This document shows, piece after piece, positions 34,330 through 45,496 of a stretch of DNA of 64,000 bases. The notes below the pieces were generated by a model that did no database searches, was not told the DNA's origin, and was given only the letters and a program-made list of their open reading frames with translations. Source of the stretch: Favolaschia claudopus (Eukaryota; Basidiomycota; Agaricomycetes; Agaricales; Mycenaceae); NCBI GenBank assembly GCA_037176885.1, contig JAWWNJ010000005.1, positions 2,914,001 through 2,978,000 on the forward strand. Reading direction: 5' to 3'. Position 1 is the stretch's first letter; each line of letters starts with the position of its first letter. Both the position numbers and the translations under genes were made by a program.

Positions 34330-36643
34330 ACTGTCCTACATTCCCAATGTTTCAACGCCATGGGAGACGCTTGTGGAAGTGGATGATCTGGATTGCTGGG
34401 GCCCTAGCAGATTGGGAGAACCTACGCAACCCCACCATAGTGATCAAAGGTTCAGGTACAATAAAGCTGCTTCCTTTTCCGCACTAACCTTTGACTAGGA
34501 GGAATTGGGGGGGCCTGGTGGCGACGCTGTGCATGAGGCGGTCCAGGGGGCACGGGAGAAGGACCACAAGTCAATTTTTCGGTTCATGAGATGGTCAATA
34601 ATACAGGAAGTAAGTTCCTGTTTGGAAATAATGATGATACAAGTCTCACTTGTGAACGAACCAACCAATCTGCGATAGACATATCATATCAACACAACCA
34701 CCAGTATAATATTGGCCTCATTACCACCGGGCCCATGCCGATGGAAACCTGGGTTATACCACTCATGCATCGATTCGCTGAGTCCACAGCCAGCGACAAA
34801 AACAAGGTGCTATTTATCACGTTCTGGGCTTGGGTAGCTTTCTGGTGGCCTAGTTCCACCATTGGGCGAACCGCCTTGGGCTGGGTTCTGCATTAGGCAT
34901 CCCTTTACTTGTTGTTCCTCGCATACTTTTTCCCTGTGCAATCATCGCCCTCGTCGATGTCACAGGAGAGCGTAGGCCGATGTCGTTGGATGTTTGGAGA
35001 AATCCTACAGTGAGCCAAAAATATCTCTGACACAATTCTATGATACTCAATGCCCGCGTCTACTAGGCCTTTGTTAAAGCACTACAGGAGATTTTCGATG
35101 GAAACGAAGAATTAAAAATCATGATCATATCCCATCGCTATCGTATACAGGATCGTGATTGCTCAGTTTACCGTCTTGGAGTCGCCACGTTCTCGCAGGC
35201 GCTAATATCTTCATGGCGGCGATTCTGTATCGCGAGTCCACTAAGGGAATGAGCTGTCCCTATTGCAAGGCCGAGGTCCCCTGCGCTGCCAGGTTGTAAT
35301 CTTCAGACCTCAATTGATTGGTGAGGTTGATTGCAGACTATCCGACGAAGACTTTCCGTTCACGACCGTAACTTTGCTCAGCAATCGTTGTCATCGAAGG
35401 TTTCAACATCAAATACAGCTTTACCTGCCTCTCTGCCGCCGGCTGAGACATCAGCAAGTCCTACCCTGCCCAAGGAATCATTGAAGACAACCTCTGCCGC
35501 CAAGCTATCTCATCCTCCTCCTCCTTCTCCTCCTCCTCTTCCTCCTCATGCTAAACATCTTCCCCGGAATTCGAACTCACTGATATTCGACACCTCGAAA
35601 ACCATTACAAGACAAACACCCTCAGGCTCACGATTCCGCGATTTCGTCTCAGTGAAACTCGTACATTTATTGCTTTTCCCCTCCAGCAAAACAAGTCTGG
35701 CCTCACATGGTCGACCTTGTCCGCAGCGGGACGATCAGTCCATACGATTTTTGTACGCAATACCAGCTGGACGACGACGTCCTCGTTCGATTGAAAGCTG
35801 AAGGCATCTCGAATACGATCTCACTTTTCTACTACAATGAGGAGGGGCTCAAGAGTTGGGGCTTCAATGCTGGGTCAATCGCTGAGATACGAGCGGCCCT
35901 GAAACAGAGGTTGGCTGACAAACATCCCAACATTATGGTTGTGACTCGCGTACCACAAAACGGTCTGGATATTGGAGGTGAGCAGGTACCACGTTCGGTA
36001 CTTCCTTCTGTATACTTTGCAAAACCATCTCACTATATCAGATATCAACATGGATGAATTCGTCGTGGTGCAGCAGGGTTTAGTTGTGAAGGTCGGTGTT
36101 CTCTGATATTTTGAGAATACAGTGTCTTATCCATCGCTGCATGTATAGGCGGGCAGGGGAGAGGCTGGATGGAAGGATCACAGGCACTGGCATGCAAGTC
36201 GCGGGGCAATGTCAGGGCCGCATATCATTGTGTTCAGTGTCGCCCTCTTCCGACAAATAGATGGTTAGCAAAACGATGCAGTATGCTCCACATCCCCGAT
36301 GACGACACTCAACTTCACTTTGCTAGGTGGAACTGGCAGTGTCGGTGGTGATTCGACAAGTTACGGTGTACGCGGTGGAGATGGATCCGCTCCTGAACTA
36401 GCGAATCTTATTCTGTCAATTTCGGAGGAAACACGACGGAAGATACCGAGGACGCCACTTGAAGATCTTGACCTCGCTGCTCCCCTGCTTAAGCTGCTGA
36501 AGGATAATGGGTTTAGGACGGTTGGGGGTCTTCTCGAATTGATGCATACCGCGGATTTGGTGAGCGCTCCAGGATTCAAGCCCGGGTTTTCGCGTGTTTT
36601 AGAGGGCGAGTTGGATAGGTTCTGCAGCAAGTATGCGTACTAG
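34330..36643 (+). pseudogene. broken A/B chimera (A3/B3)
   Basis: The front half matches family A: a glycine-rich exon with a seven-G run that shifts the frame into a stop, hydrophobic segment VLFITFWAWVAFWW, a frameshift near 34860, ubiquitin-like start IALVDVTGERRPMSLDVW, another frameshift near 35190, and an exon ending VKLVHLLLFPS as in A1/A2. From about 35700 it turns into family B: SPYDFCTQYQLDDDVLVRL..WGFNAGSIAEIRAAL, a remnant of the small exon (NMDEFVVVQQGL), a Gly cassette with several frameshifts (36150-36260) and an intact C-terminal domain (NGFRTVGGLLELMHT ... RFCSKYAY, stop 36641-36643). Probably non-functional overall, though the tail could still be read. Confidence 0.7.
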
Positions 36644-39600
36644 TAGAGAATTTAGTTTTTGAGTATTCGTCAATTTCGTAGTGTCGTTAATAACAGACTT
36701 GTAACGCGATCCCACAATGCTTCACACCTACTACATTTATTGTTCTTGTAGCTGTCACCCGCCATGTCGCAAAAAAGCGTGATACCCTGGACCCGGAGAA
36801 AGGGGCCGCGGGACATTGTAATGTGGCATAGTGGCAAGGACTTTGCAAGGACTGCACAATCGAAGCGCCTCGAAGAGTCTGAGCCTTCGTCGTTGGCGCA
36901 CCCTCTGGTGTCGAATCCAAATCCAAGTCTTTTCATGTTTTCATCTTGCTTCTTGTTGAAATCAAAGCGGCCAGGCTTGTACTTCTGAGTTAATTTCACG
37001 TCTATCCGATGCTGGTGCGGGGTAACACTAACAGGCAGAATGAGCGAGCAGCCAAACGACGCGTGGAAGAGCTGGAGAAGGAATAATCAACCACATGTAA
37101 ACAACCCAAGCCAAAATGCTACATTTGCAAGAATCGCAACGGTTCGCCGCCTGAGGGGAACATTTGTGGAAACTACAGTATATGGTTGGACTGTCGACAC
37201 GCGCTCTCGTATCCCCCCGACAGCGCGACAGGAATGAGGATCAAGACCTCTCGATTACGATCGTCGCCTTCCCCGCTTTCGTCGTCGACAGGAAATCATT
37301 CTTGCGTATCCTCGTACAGACGAACCTATCGTCCAACCAAAATCTCGAGCGCTGACCGTCCGCATGCGGACGCCCCGGGGTCCACGAGACGAGATATCGG
37401 AGTAAGCTGCCTTAGCAGGAGTCGGGCATTCGAAATGGCATGGGCAGAGGTCCGAGGAAGACGTAGAGTGAGCGCCAGCATGACCGCCATCTTCGTCGCA
37501 CTGTCTGCAAAAGAGCTCGTCAGCGCGTTAATCTTCCGAAGATCCGGCCTGGCGACACACCTATCATCTCACCGTCTTCGTACTGAAGATATCGACGGTG
37601 CAGACGCATCGCTTCGTCCTCTCCTCCAACCGCCCCCCCTCACGCACGCCCAATACGCCCTGCACGTGCATATGGCCGCCCCTCACTGCCGATATTCTTC
37701 ATATTTCCGTCTTACATGCTCGTCCGAAACCCCGTTCACGCACTGCTCTACAGCAGCAGCTGCACCGCTCCCTCATCCATCAACCTCAGATACTGCTTCC
37801 CCAGGTTTATGATATCCTGCCGCCTCCCACCCACCGCACCAGTACGTGTCAAAACTTCCGTAGAGGCGCCGCTTGAATGAAGCATGACGACGCAGGGGGA
37901 GGATCAGAATCGAATGACGTGTCAACGCGAGCCCCGTCGGGCCGCAGCTGCGAGCAGAGATGGATATGCGCAGGTAGCACCGAGGCGAGGGACTGGGGGT
38001 ACCCTATCACGGCGATCCTCCCAGGTGTCCTTCGGCGGCGGACCAAGTAGCGCATAGAGAAGGGGGCAGAGTCTCCTGGAGGGCAATCTGTAATGGAGGG
38101 GCACGTCAATATAAGTCATGCCCGGAGAGGTAAGACAGCCTCAGCCTTACTAAGACCGACTACGGACGACGACGCAGGCACACCGCACGACGAGGCACGC
38201 ACCCGCCACCACCTCCATATGCGTGTCGACGGCTCGCTCGTTCCACGAAGAGATGCCGCACTTTGTCTCGCCCGCGGGGATCGTTCGAAGGCGGTAGCTC
38301 TCGACCCGTACCCGTCCGTCCATCCTGGCCATCACGACAAGCGTCGTGAAGGCGAGAAGAGACGGATAGGGGATAGGATATGCATAGTAGCACCGCAGCG
38401 CGGGATAGGGGTGCCCTACGCCAAAGTTATCCTCGCGGGTGTCGAGGATTATCGTGCAATGGTGACGGGAAGACCTGCGTCTTGACTTGCCCGGAACCGG
38501 CGTACTCGAGGTAGACGAAACGGCAGCGGGGTGAGGGTTTGAGGTCTACGAGGGGCGGGATGTCAGTCGAGTGAGGCATCGTCAGACAGGAGGATACTGG
38601 CGACGACGGAGAGGAAGAAAACGATGCGCACACGCACCATTAGGTATTCTGCGCGTGCGAGCGAGCCTGTCCCCCCACCGAGATGAGAAACATCATGAAA
38701 GGAGAGGACACGTCATCCTCAATCGCGCCTGTATTCCGCCCCGCGCCTATCCACCGGAAGATCCAGCGTAACGTGAGGGAGCAAACCGGAATGGAGATGA
38801 GTGATGCAGGCTTCACATCCTGTGCGAAAGTCGCGGGATTTGGGGTGCAGCATGTATAGTGTACATACGCTGTAGGAAGACGTCTTCAAAATCCAAGATA
38901 CTGATCGGGAGAAGAAACCCTCTGCGTACCAAGTATCATACATTCTATCAACCTCCTGTTCGCGATGTCGTGGAATGTCGAAGCAAGGTCAACGATACCA
39001 TCGTGTCGATGAGGTGGCGGGGTGTGCCCAGCCGCACGAAGTACCACTGCTGCAAGCAATTTCTCGGTGCACAGATTGGCCGTAGCGTGGAGGAAAAGTA
39101 CGGAGTTCGGAGGCCACCTCAACAGGAAAAGACTTGGAGAAGGACGGTTTTTGAAAAATCGGCCCATTTTACTCTTCTTCCTGGAAATTGCTACGGTATT
39201 TGAAGCAACACTTGCGCATTAGGTTTCCTTTTCACCCAGGCCTCGGACAGGCTGGCAGGTAGAAATGAGAGAGCAACCGCCACGAGTAAAGCCAATAAGG
39301 CCGAGTTCACGGTGAGAAAGTGAAAGAAAAGGCAAAATCAACACATGTAAACAACCGATCTTTGAATGCTACCACGACAATACCTTGATCTTTTCTCAGA
39401 ATCTCACCAATTTTGTCTGCGACTCTGGGGCGCTCCCTCCCGCACCTTCTTGAGACCTCAGCTTGACTACTTTGTGCCGTAAAAGTCCGCAAAATCCGAT
39501 TACAAGACCGCTGGCATCTCAGCAAGCAACCTTCTCAGCCGATAGCTGTATGCCGTCCGTTGGTACCGTGTATGAGTCGCCTCTATGCTATCGCCGACGC

Positions 39601-40126
39601 AGACGACACTTGGAGGCAAAGAATGAAAGAATGCCCTTGTATTCACGATAACAACGGATGCCTTTTCAATTCTGGCCCTTGTACTGTAACCGCAACGACA
39701 ACCAAGAATGCGCATGCCCTTGTATTCGTGATAACAACGGATGCCTTTTCAGTTCTGGTCCTTGTACTCTGTAACCACAACGACAACCCCAAGCTTAGCC
39801 GCAACATAATACATTGCATAGAACCCGTAACTCACTGTCAACGACTCCACCAAATCAGACGTTCAAAGCGAGCATTGGTCGGTTAGAGGCGTCTCGGAAT
39901 CTGTCAATCGCTTTGAACGGCGTCTTACAGCCATAAACAATGCTTCTCATGCCTATATATGGGTGCCACTGCCCAGGAGACCCATGTGGCGTTTTGTAAT
40001 ACTTACCCACAGATTAGCGCCCGCAAAGATTAGAAGCGGCGCCGCGGTGAGGATCGTGTCTCGGTCTCCGATGTATAAAGCTCAAGGCTACCACCACCTT
40101 ATCTCGCGTCCCCCAAGGTCACAGCC
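36644..40126. other. block R-c and 5' flank of B4
   Basis: No intact gene. R motifs on the minus strand: TLDLPVDRRG (about 38755-38785), DIPPLVDLK with RCRFVYLE (38496-38580), SVSSRLHDACRD (about 38340). The last ~800 bases align in patches with the 5' flank of B1. An empty-site sequence for the 44.2-kb inverted-repeat element lies at about 39369-39405. Confidence 0.5.
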
Positions 40127-41559
40127 ATGCCCAAAGCTATTCAAGAACTCGACCGTTCAGGTACATACAACTTCGCCGTCTGGCGATAACGGGAGCTAAA
40201 TGTCTGTCTCGTCTGTCTACAGAGGGTGTCGGTGCTAGGGGTGGTATCGGCGAAGGCCCGCGTTTCCAAGGAAAAATAGTCTGGCTCGACAGCGCCGATC
40301 TACCCCGCATCGAGAAGATCAGCACCGCAGATTTTTGTGCCAAATACCGACTCGACAACGACGTCCTTGTTCGATTGGATGATGAAGGCATCTCGAATAT
40401 GATCTCACTTTTCTACGAGGACGAAGACGGGCTCAAAGAGATGGGATTCAATATCGGATCCATCGCTGAGATCAAAGCGGCGCTGAAGTGTAGGCTGGCC
40501 GACAAACATCCAGACATTACGGTTGTGGCCCCGCGCGCCACAAACGAATGGGATGTTAGAGGTAGGCTTGCCGCTTCGTTCTGTCATGCGTAACTCATTG
40601 AAAATTCTATTGCATTGTAGGTGGGACTGGAGGTGCCGGTGGACATGGTGACATAAAGGCTGGCGAGGGAGGAACGGGGAAGGCAGTCTCGTTAGACCCG
40701 AATCGGTTGCATGCAGAAAAGGTCACAGGTGTCATTCGAGGTAGGCGTTTCCCTTTTCCCTGAACCACGCTACGCAACGTAGTTATCAATTTTTTTTTCA
40801 GGGGGAAAGGGAGGAGCCGCCGGTACAACTGGAAATCCAAGCCTTAGTGCCGCGAACACGCATAGCAGCAGTCCTATGCAGACCGCCAAAGCAGGGACTA
40901 TGCCAGGTACTGACTTCCTTCTGTATACTCCGAAGAACCCATTTGACCACAACTTTTGCAATTCAGATGTCAACATGGATCAGGTCGATGTGATACAGAA
41001 AGGTTTACTTGTCGAAGGTGAGCCTTGTTCCGTGATTCCAACATACACCGTTCCTTCTCACCTATTGTGCTATACTTATATAGGCGGGGAGGGCGGAGCC
41101 GGCGGCTGGGCGCCCAACAAGGGTGGAATTGGTGGTGAAGGCCAAGGACCACGAATCCCCATGCTCCACGTTCACCTCTTCAAGGTGAACGGTAAGCAAA
41201 CAAACCAAAATTCGCTTCTCTCCTCTCACTTTCAATTCCCAGGCGGCACTGGTGGCGAGGGCGGCAACTCGCTTCGTGAGGGCGGAGGCGGCGGCGAGGG
41301 AGGCGCCCCCGAAATACCGGATCTCATTCTATCCATCTCGGAGGAAACCCGCCGGAGGATACCATGGACGTCCCTTGAGAAACTCGACTTCGACGACGCT
41401 AATCTGCTCAAGATGTTGAAAGACAACGGGTTTAGGACGGTTGGGGGTCTTTTGGAATTGCAGCAGACGGATTTGGTGAGTGTCCCGGGGTTCAAGAGGG
41501 GGTATCCTCGCGTTTTGGAGGCGGCGTTGGATAGGTTTTGCAGCAAGTATAAGCAGTAG
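40127..41559 (+). CDS. family B glycine-cassette protein (copy B4)
   Basis: Seven exons: 40127-40160, 40223-40561, 40621-40740, 40802-40906, 40967-41017, 41084-41191, 41243-41559. Phases close to 357 aa, with every internal exon 1-1. Modules: MPKAIQELDRS; Gly segment GVGARGGIGEGPRF; SAM-like domain (LPRIEKISTADFCAKYRLDN ... EMGFNIGSIAEIKAAL); Gly cassettes GGTGGAGGHGD, GGKGGAAGTTG, GGEGGAGGWAPNKGGIGG and GGTGGEGGNSLREGGGGG; a 17-residue linker exon (DVNMDQVDVIQKGLLVE); and a C-terminal domain with a helix-hairpin-helix look (NGFRTVGGLLELQQTDLVS, VPGFKRG, ALDRFCSKYKQ). This is the best preserved member. Similar Gly motifs occur in agaricomycete NLR-like proteins. No enzymatic residue pattern is recognisable. 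Confidence 0.8.
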
Positions 41560-44169
41560 AGAAGTCGGTTTTGAAGATCGTCAGTTTTGTAGTATTATTA
41601 TGAATAAACAGACTTGTAACGCGATCCCACAATACTTCGCATCTTACGCTTGAGACCAATTCAAAAGATTAGATTATTTCTTCAGGACGGATATGAGACG
41701 ATATGGTCCTGATCTTTCTCGAAAAGAGGCGTCAGTCTTCAGCCACGGTTCTACCCCCATAACATCCGCTTCGTCTCGTTCGAGCTGAACATCTGAAGCT
41801 TCGATTACGCGATGCATACGAAGGCGACGAGTGCGAACGAGGATAGCTACAGTAGGTAGGATAAGGTGCAATCAATATCACAAGTTTGAGAAGAAGCGAG
41901 GAAACCGTACACGTACCTACCTAGATTGTCGCGGGTATTCAGACATCTCCTTCATAAATATCAATTCGAAGTCGTCGCATATACTAAGCTTTCGGCTTCC
42001 CGAGATAGACGAAACGGCAGCGGGTTGAGAGCTCAGTGAGGTCCGCGAAGGGAGGGATGTCATTGAAGTGAAACGCGGTCCAGCTGGAAATGGGAAGGGT
42101 ATGTGGGGAGCCTAAAGGCGAGAGTAGGGCCGAGTCTCAGAGGTTATGAGACGGTGTATGTATTACTAACGAATGGATGAAGCACTGAGAGCCAGACGGG
42201 GAAAGAATGTGCAATCCTGCTCCAACGACACCGAAAAGCATCATGACGGGGTGGTGGTACAGCGAGGTATGCGTCCCACTCCATGTGCCGAAGCAGTCTT
42301 GCAAATACATTAATGCGAAGCGTACTGCGGCGCAAGTGTCGAATCCCGCCGGCTACCGCATCTCCAGCCTCATAGGCTGAAGAACGCCGTAGCGAAATCC
42401 GCAGCAGCAGGGCGGTACGCAGAGGTACCTATCCCGGGGTACCCGCTTAGGGAAGGCAATGTGGTTCAGGGTGAAAACGTGAAAGTATCCCGCACGGAAT
42501 AGCACAGCCACCAGGTATGCTGAAGATCCGCCAAAGCGGCTCGCGCCTTTGACCCTTTGACGGAATCGGGTCAGAGGGAGACAACGGTGAGTTGATGATT
42601 CCCAATTGCGACCCCTGGCATCTACCCATCATCACACCAACATACCGCATTCAGCTTTCATGAAAAGAAAAGAATTCTGAAAGGCTACAAGCCATCCGAG
42701 TAGGCGAGGCGTCAGCTTCATCCGCATCCGCGTACGAGCCAGTCGCCCACAGACATCCCCAGACGCCCTGCTTCCATCCATCAATCCATCCCTGGCTCGA
42801 AGAAGACCTCAGCATCTCCGACACAGAGGCAGGAAGAACGACGTCTAGGTAGAGGCGCAAGCACAAGACGAGTTACGCACACGCACCACATTCGTATGCA
42901 TGTCAGCCCCTCGCACACTCCACGACGAGCTCCGCACTTGTCTCGGCGACCCCGTCCATCCACCGTCTACATCTGGCGGTGACTGCCAGGAATGGAAAGC
43001 TACACCCATCCGTCCATTCTGGCTCCCAGTGTCCCACGACGAGCGTCGTGCGGACGAGAAGAGACGGATAGGCAGGGATAGGCCGCTAGACGGTGGCACC
43101 GAGATGGAGGAGTGGGATGCCCGGTCAGCGCTACTTTCGCGATTGTCGGAGAGTATCGTGCATGATGCATGATGACGCGTCTTTGAGCAGCTCGACTTGA
43201 CCGGATTCGGCGTCCCCGAGGTAGACGAAACGGCAGCGGAGTGAGCGCTTGAGGTCTGCAAATGGAGGGATGTCAGTCAAGCGAAACAAGAGCGGTTGAA
43301 TAGGAAGACAAGAAAACGATGCGCCCAGGTACAGTAAGGTATTCTGGGCGTTCGAGCGAGCCTGTCCTCCCATGGAGATGATAGACATTACGAAAAGGCG
43401 AGGACACCGCATCCTCAACCGCGTCTGAATACCGCACCGCGCCTATCCATCCCAGAAGATGCAGCGTGATCTGAAGTAGCAAACCAGGAGAGAGATGAGC
43501 GACGGGCACTTCACCTTCAGTGCCGACGAAGCATGTTGGTGCAGCATGTAGCGTATGTACACAGCAATAGAAAGCTGTCGGCAATTCAGGATGGAAGATG
43601 AGAATTTGAGACTGATGGGGAGAGAAAATCAGTGCGCGGCGTCTCGACAACGCGGATCGGCAGATGTGTTGTCGGGGAGCGGCAGACCGAGTACGGCGAT
43701 ACTATTGTCCTGACAATGTGGCTAGGTGTGACTGACCAGCCGCACGAGATCCTGGTGCAAGCTACTTCGTCGCTGCGCGAAGTCAGGCGAAGTCCGTCCA
43801 GAGCGTGGAGGATAAGGTGCGGCACCCTGTAAGAAGGTTGGCAAGGGTGTATGGGGAGGATAGACATGAGATCCAAGGCACACTCGACAGGAACACAGAA
43901 GCAGTAGTAAGCTTGAAAGTTAAGAGCTGCCTGGCATCCGACTCGGAAGCTTTCGAAAAATCGCCGATTTCATGCTTCTTCCCGGAAACTACTGAATTCA
44001 AAGCAACACTGCGCGCTAAGCTTTTCTTTTCATCCACACGAGGCGAGCTGACGGATAGCAGTACAGCCAGAAGTCCATAGTACCAGTCAGTATTAGTGGT
44101 GAGAAGGTGAGCGGGCAAAAACAACACAGGTAAACAACCCATCTTCAAATGCTCCCACGACCTTTGCAC
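41560..44169. other. gene-free stretch with S repeat and block R-d
   Basis: Counterpart of 30559-33770. Contains S copy 5, an RCRFV-type segment at about 42000-42095, and R-d with minus-strand motifs TLHLLGWIGAV (about 43430-43480), DIPPFADLK with RCRFVYLGDAES (43205-43300) and VGDAEVFFEPG (about 42790-42850). It ends in the 9-bp target duplicate of the inverted-repeat element. Confidence 0.5.
42345..42512. repeat. S repeat, copy 5
   Basis: Near twin of copy 4, displaced by about 10.84 kb. Landmarks: gaatcccgccggctaccgca, gaggtacctatcccggggta, gaaagtatcc and gcacagccacc. Confidence 0.65.
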
Positions 44170-44915
44170 GGATTAATCTATTGAGAAGCCCGGTTTCCCG
44201 GAGAAACCCCTCAAATCAGAGAAACCCCAGGAGTTGGCTATTGAGAAACCCCATGAACGAATATTTCAAAGTGTCGGCATTTCGGCTGAGCGAATGATCC
44301 CTTGATGCAATCCATCAAACTATTTGTCTTGCCGTGCTCCCCGTTCTCATGCTTTCGCGTTCACTCTGGTCTATGGTGCTCAAAATTGCTTTCGTTTTTT
44401 CTGGAATTACAGCAAGCTGTGTTTAACCTGGGTCTGCTCTCCTCACTAGCAGGCCGAATCGGCCGATCATACTACTTACACTCAGTTGCCAACACGTCGA
44501 ATAGGTACAATTTATCTGTAGGTACATCGATGGCGAAGTCATTGATGTTACTATGTTTCGGACCGCCCGCAACTTTGACGCCGTAAATTGATATATTTTG
44601 TTAAACACAATCTTTCTTGCAACTCGAGGTAATTTGAAACATTGGGGGCGGGCCCAAGACGAAGAAACCTCGCTATATTCTCACAGAGAAATCTGTGGAC
44701 ACTGCTATTCCATTGAGTACGATACCATGCCCATGGCACTTCGGTGCTTCGTTTTCAACTCAGCCGCTGTCGCACCAAATGATCCTGCATCAGTTCCCAT
44801 CACTTCATGCCGATGAGGCCGGCCAGTGGGTTTCTCGGGAAACCCGGGTGCCGAACAATTTTCGCAATTACGGCAGGGGTTTCTCCAGAAGCCGGGTTTT
44901 TCAATAGATTAATCC
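44170..44915. mobile_element. non-autonomous inverted-repeat transposon (MITE-like, 746 bp)
   Basis: Terminal inverted repeats of about 42 bp start ggattaatctattga at the left and read the reverse complement at the right, with a few mismatches and one indel. Both sides are flanked by the identical 9-mer CCTTTGCAC (44161-44169 and 44916-44924). The sequence outside the duplicates (..ccacga / gatcttctcac..) is continuous in the paralogous block near 39369-39405, which lacks the element. Inside there is no transposase-like frame. A 9-bp target duplication suggests a Mutator-like source, but the superfamily is not certain. Confidence 0.85.
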
Positions 44916-45369
44916 CCTTTGCACGATCTTCTCACCGACTTTTCCAACGATTTTCTCAAGATTTTCTCGCAATTCTGGGCAAGATTCTGGGTTTCTCCCT
45001 CCCGCAACGTTCTTGCGAACTCGAATCCCGGTTTTCTGGACTTCCGTCCTAACTTGGGAGCTCACCGGAAAACTCTGGCAGTCACGGAAAAAACTTCTTA
45101 AGTAGCAATTATCTCAATAACATCTTGAGGTACCAGAACTCAAGATTTATCTCGAGAAGGGAAAGCTTCAATCTGATCGCATAAATTCGGAGACACCATC
45201 GGCATGGGAATCCTCGTCTCTTCAAAATAGCTCATCTCGGCGCGCCTACAAGGCAAGTACAAGGTGCCTACCCCTGCTTGCGACTTTGCGACTTGACGGT
45301 CAAACAACGCATTTCGTCGCGATGATCGGTGCGGACTCGGAGTTTGTTTTCTATTTTCAGGAACCCAGC

Positions 45370-45410
45370 ACGACATGGCCTCATGGCCGCACGTTCTTAT
45401 ACTCACTTGC
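45370..45410 (+). promoter_or_regulatory. promoter-region segment shared with the 34.2-kb pseudogene
   Basis: Same acatggcctcatggccgc and gttcttatact strings as at 34221, about 100-130 bases before the proposed ATG at 45497. Conserved position upstream of two related genes supports a regulatory or 5'UTR role. Confidence 0.4.
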
Positions 45411-45496
45411 GAGGGCTGTAAGCCTCCCATACTCTTGCTCTCTGCGATTCACACCAGGCGACACCTCACTCTTGATTTTATTGTCCTACATTCGCA

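Noticed and set aside
44302..44586. Open frame inside the inverted-repeat element, as possible transposase
   Set aside because: Short, hydrophobic and without catalytic residues; the element is better described as non-autonomous.
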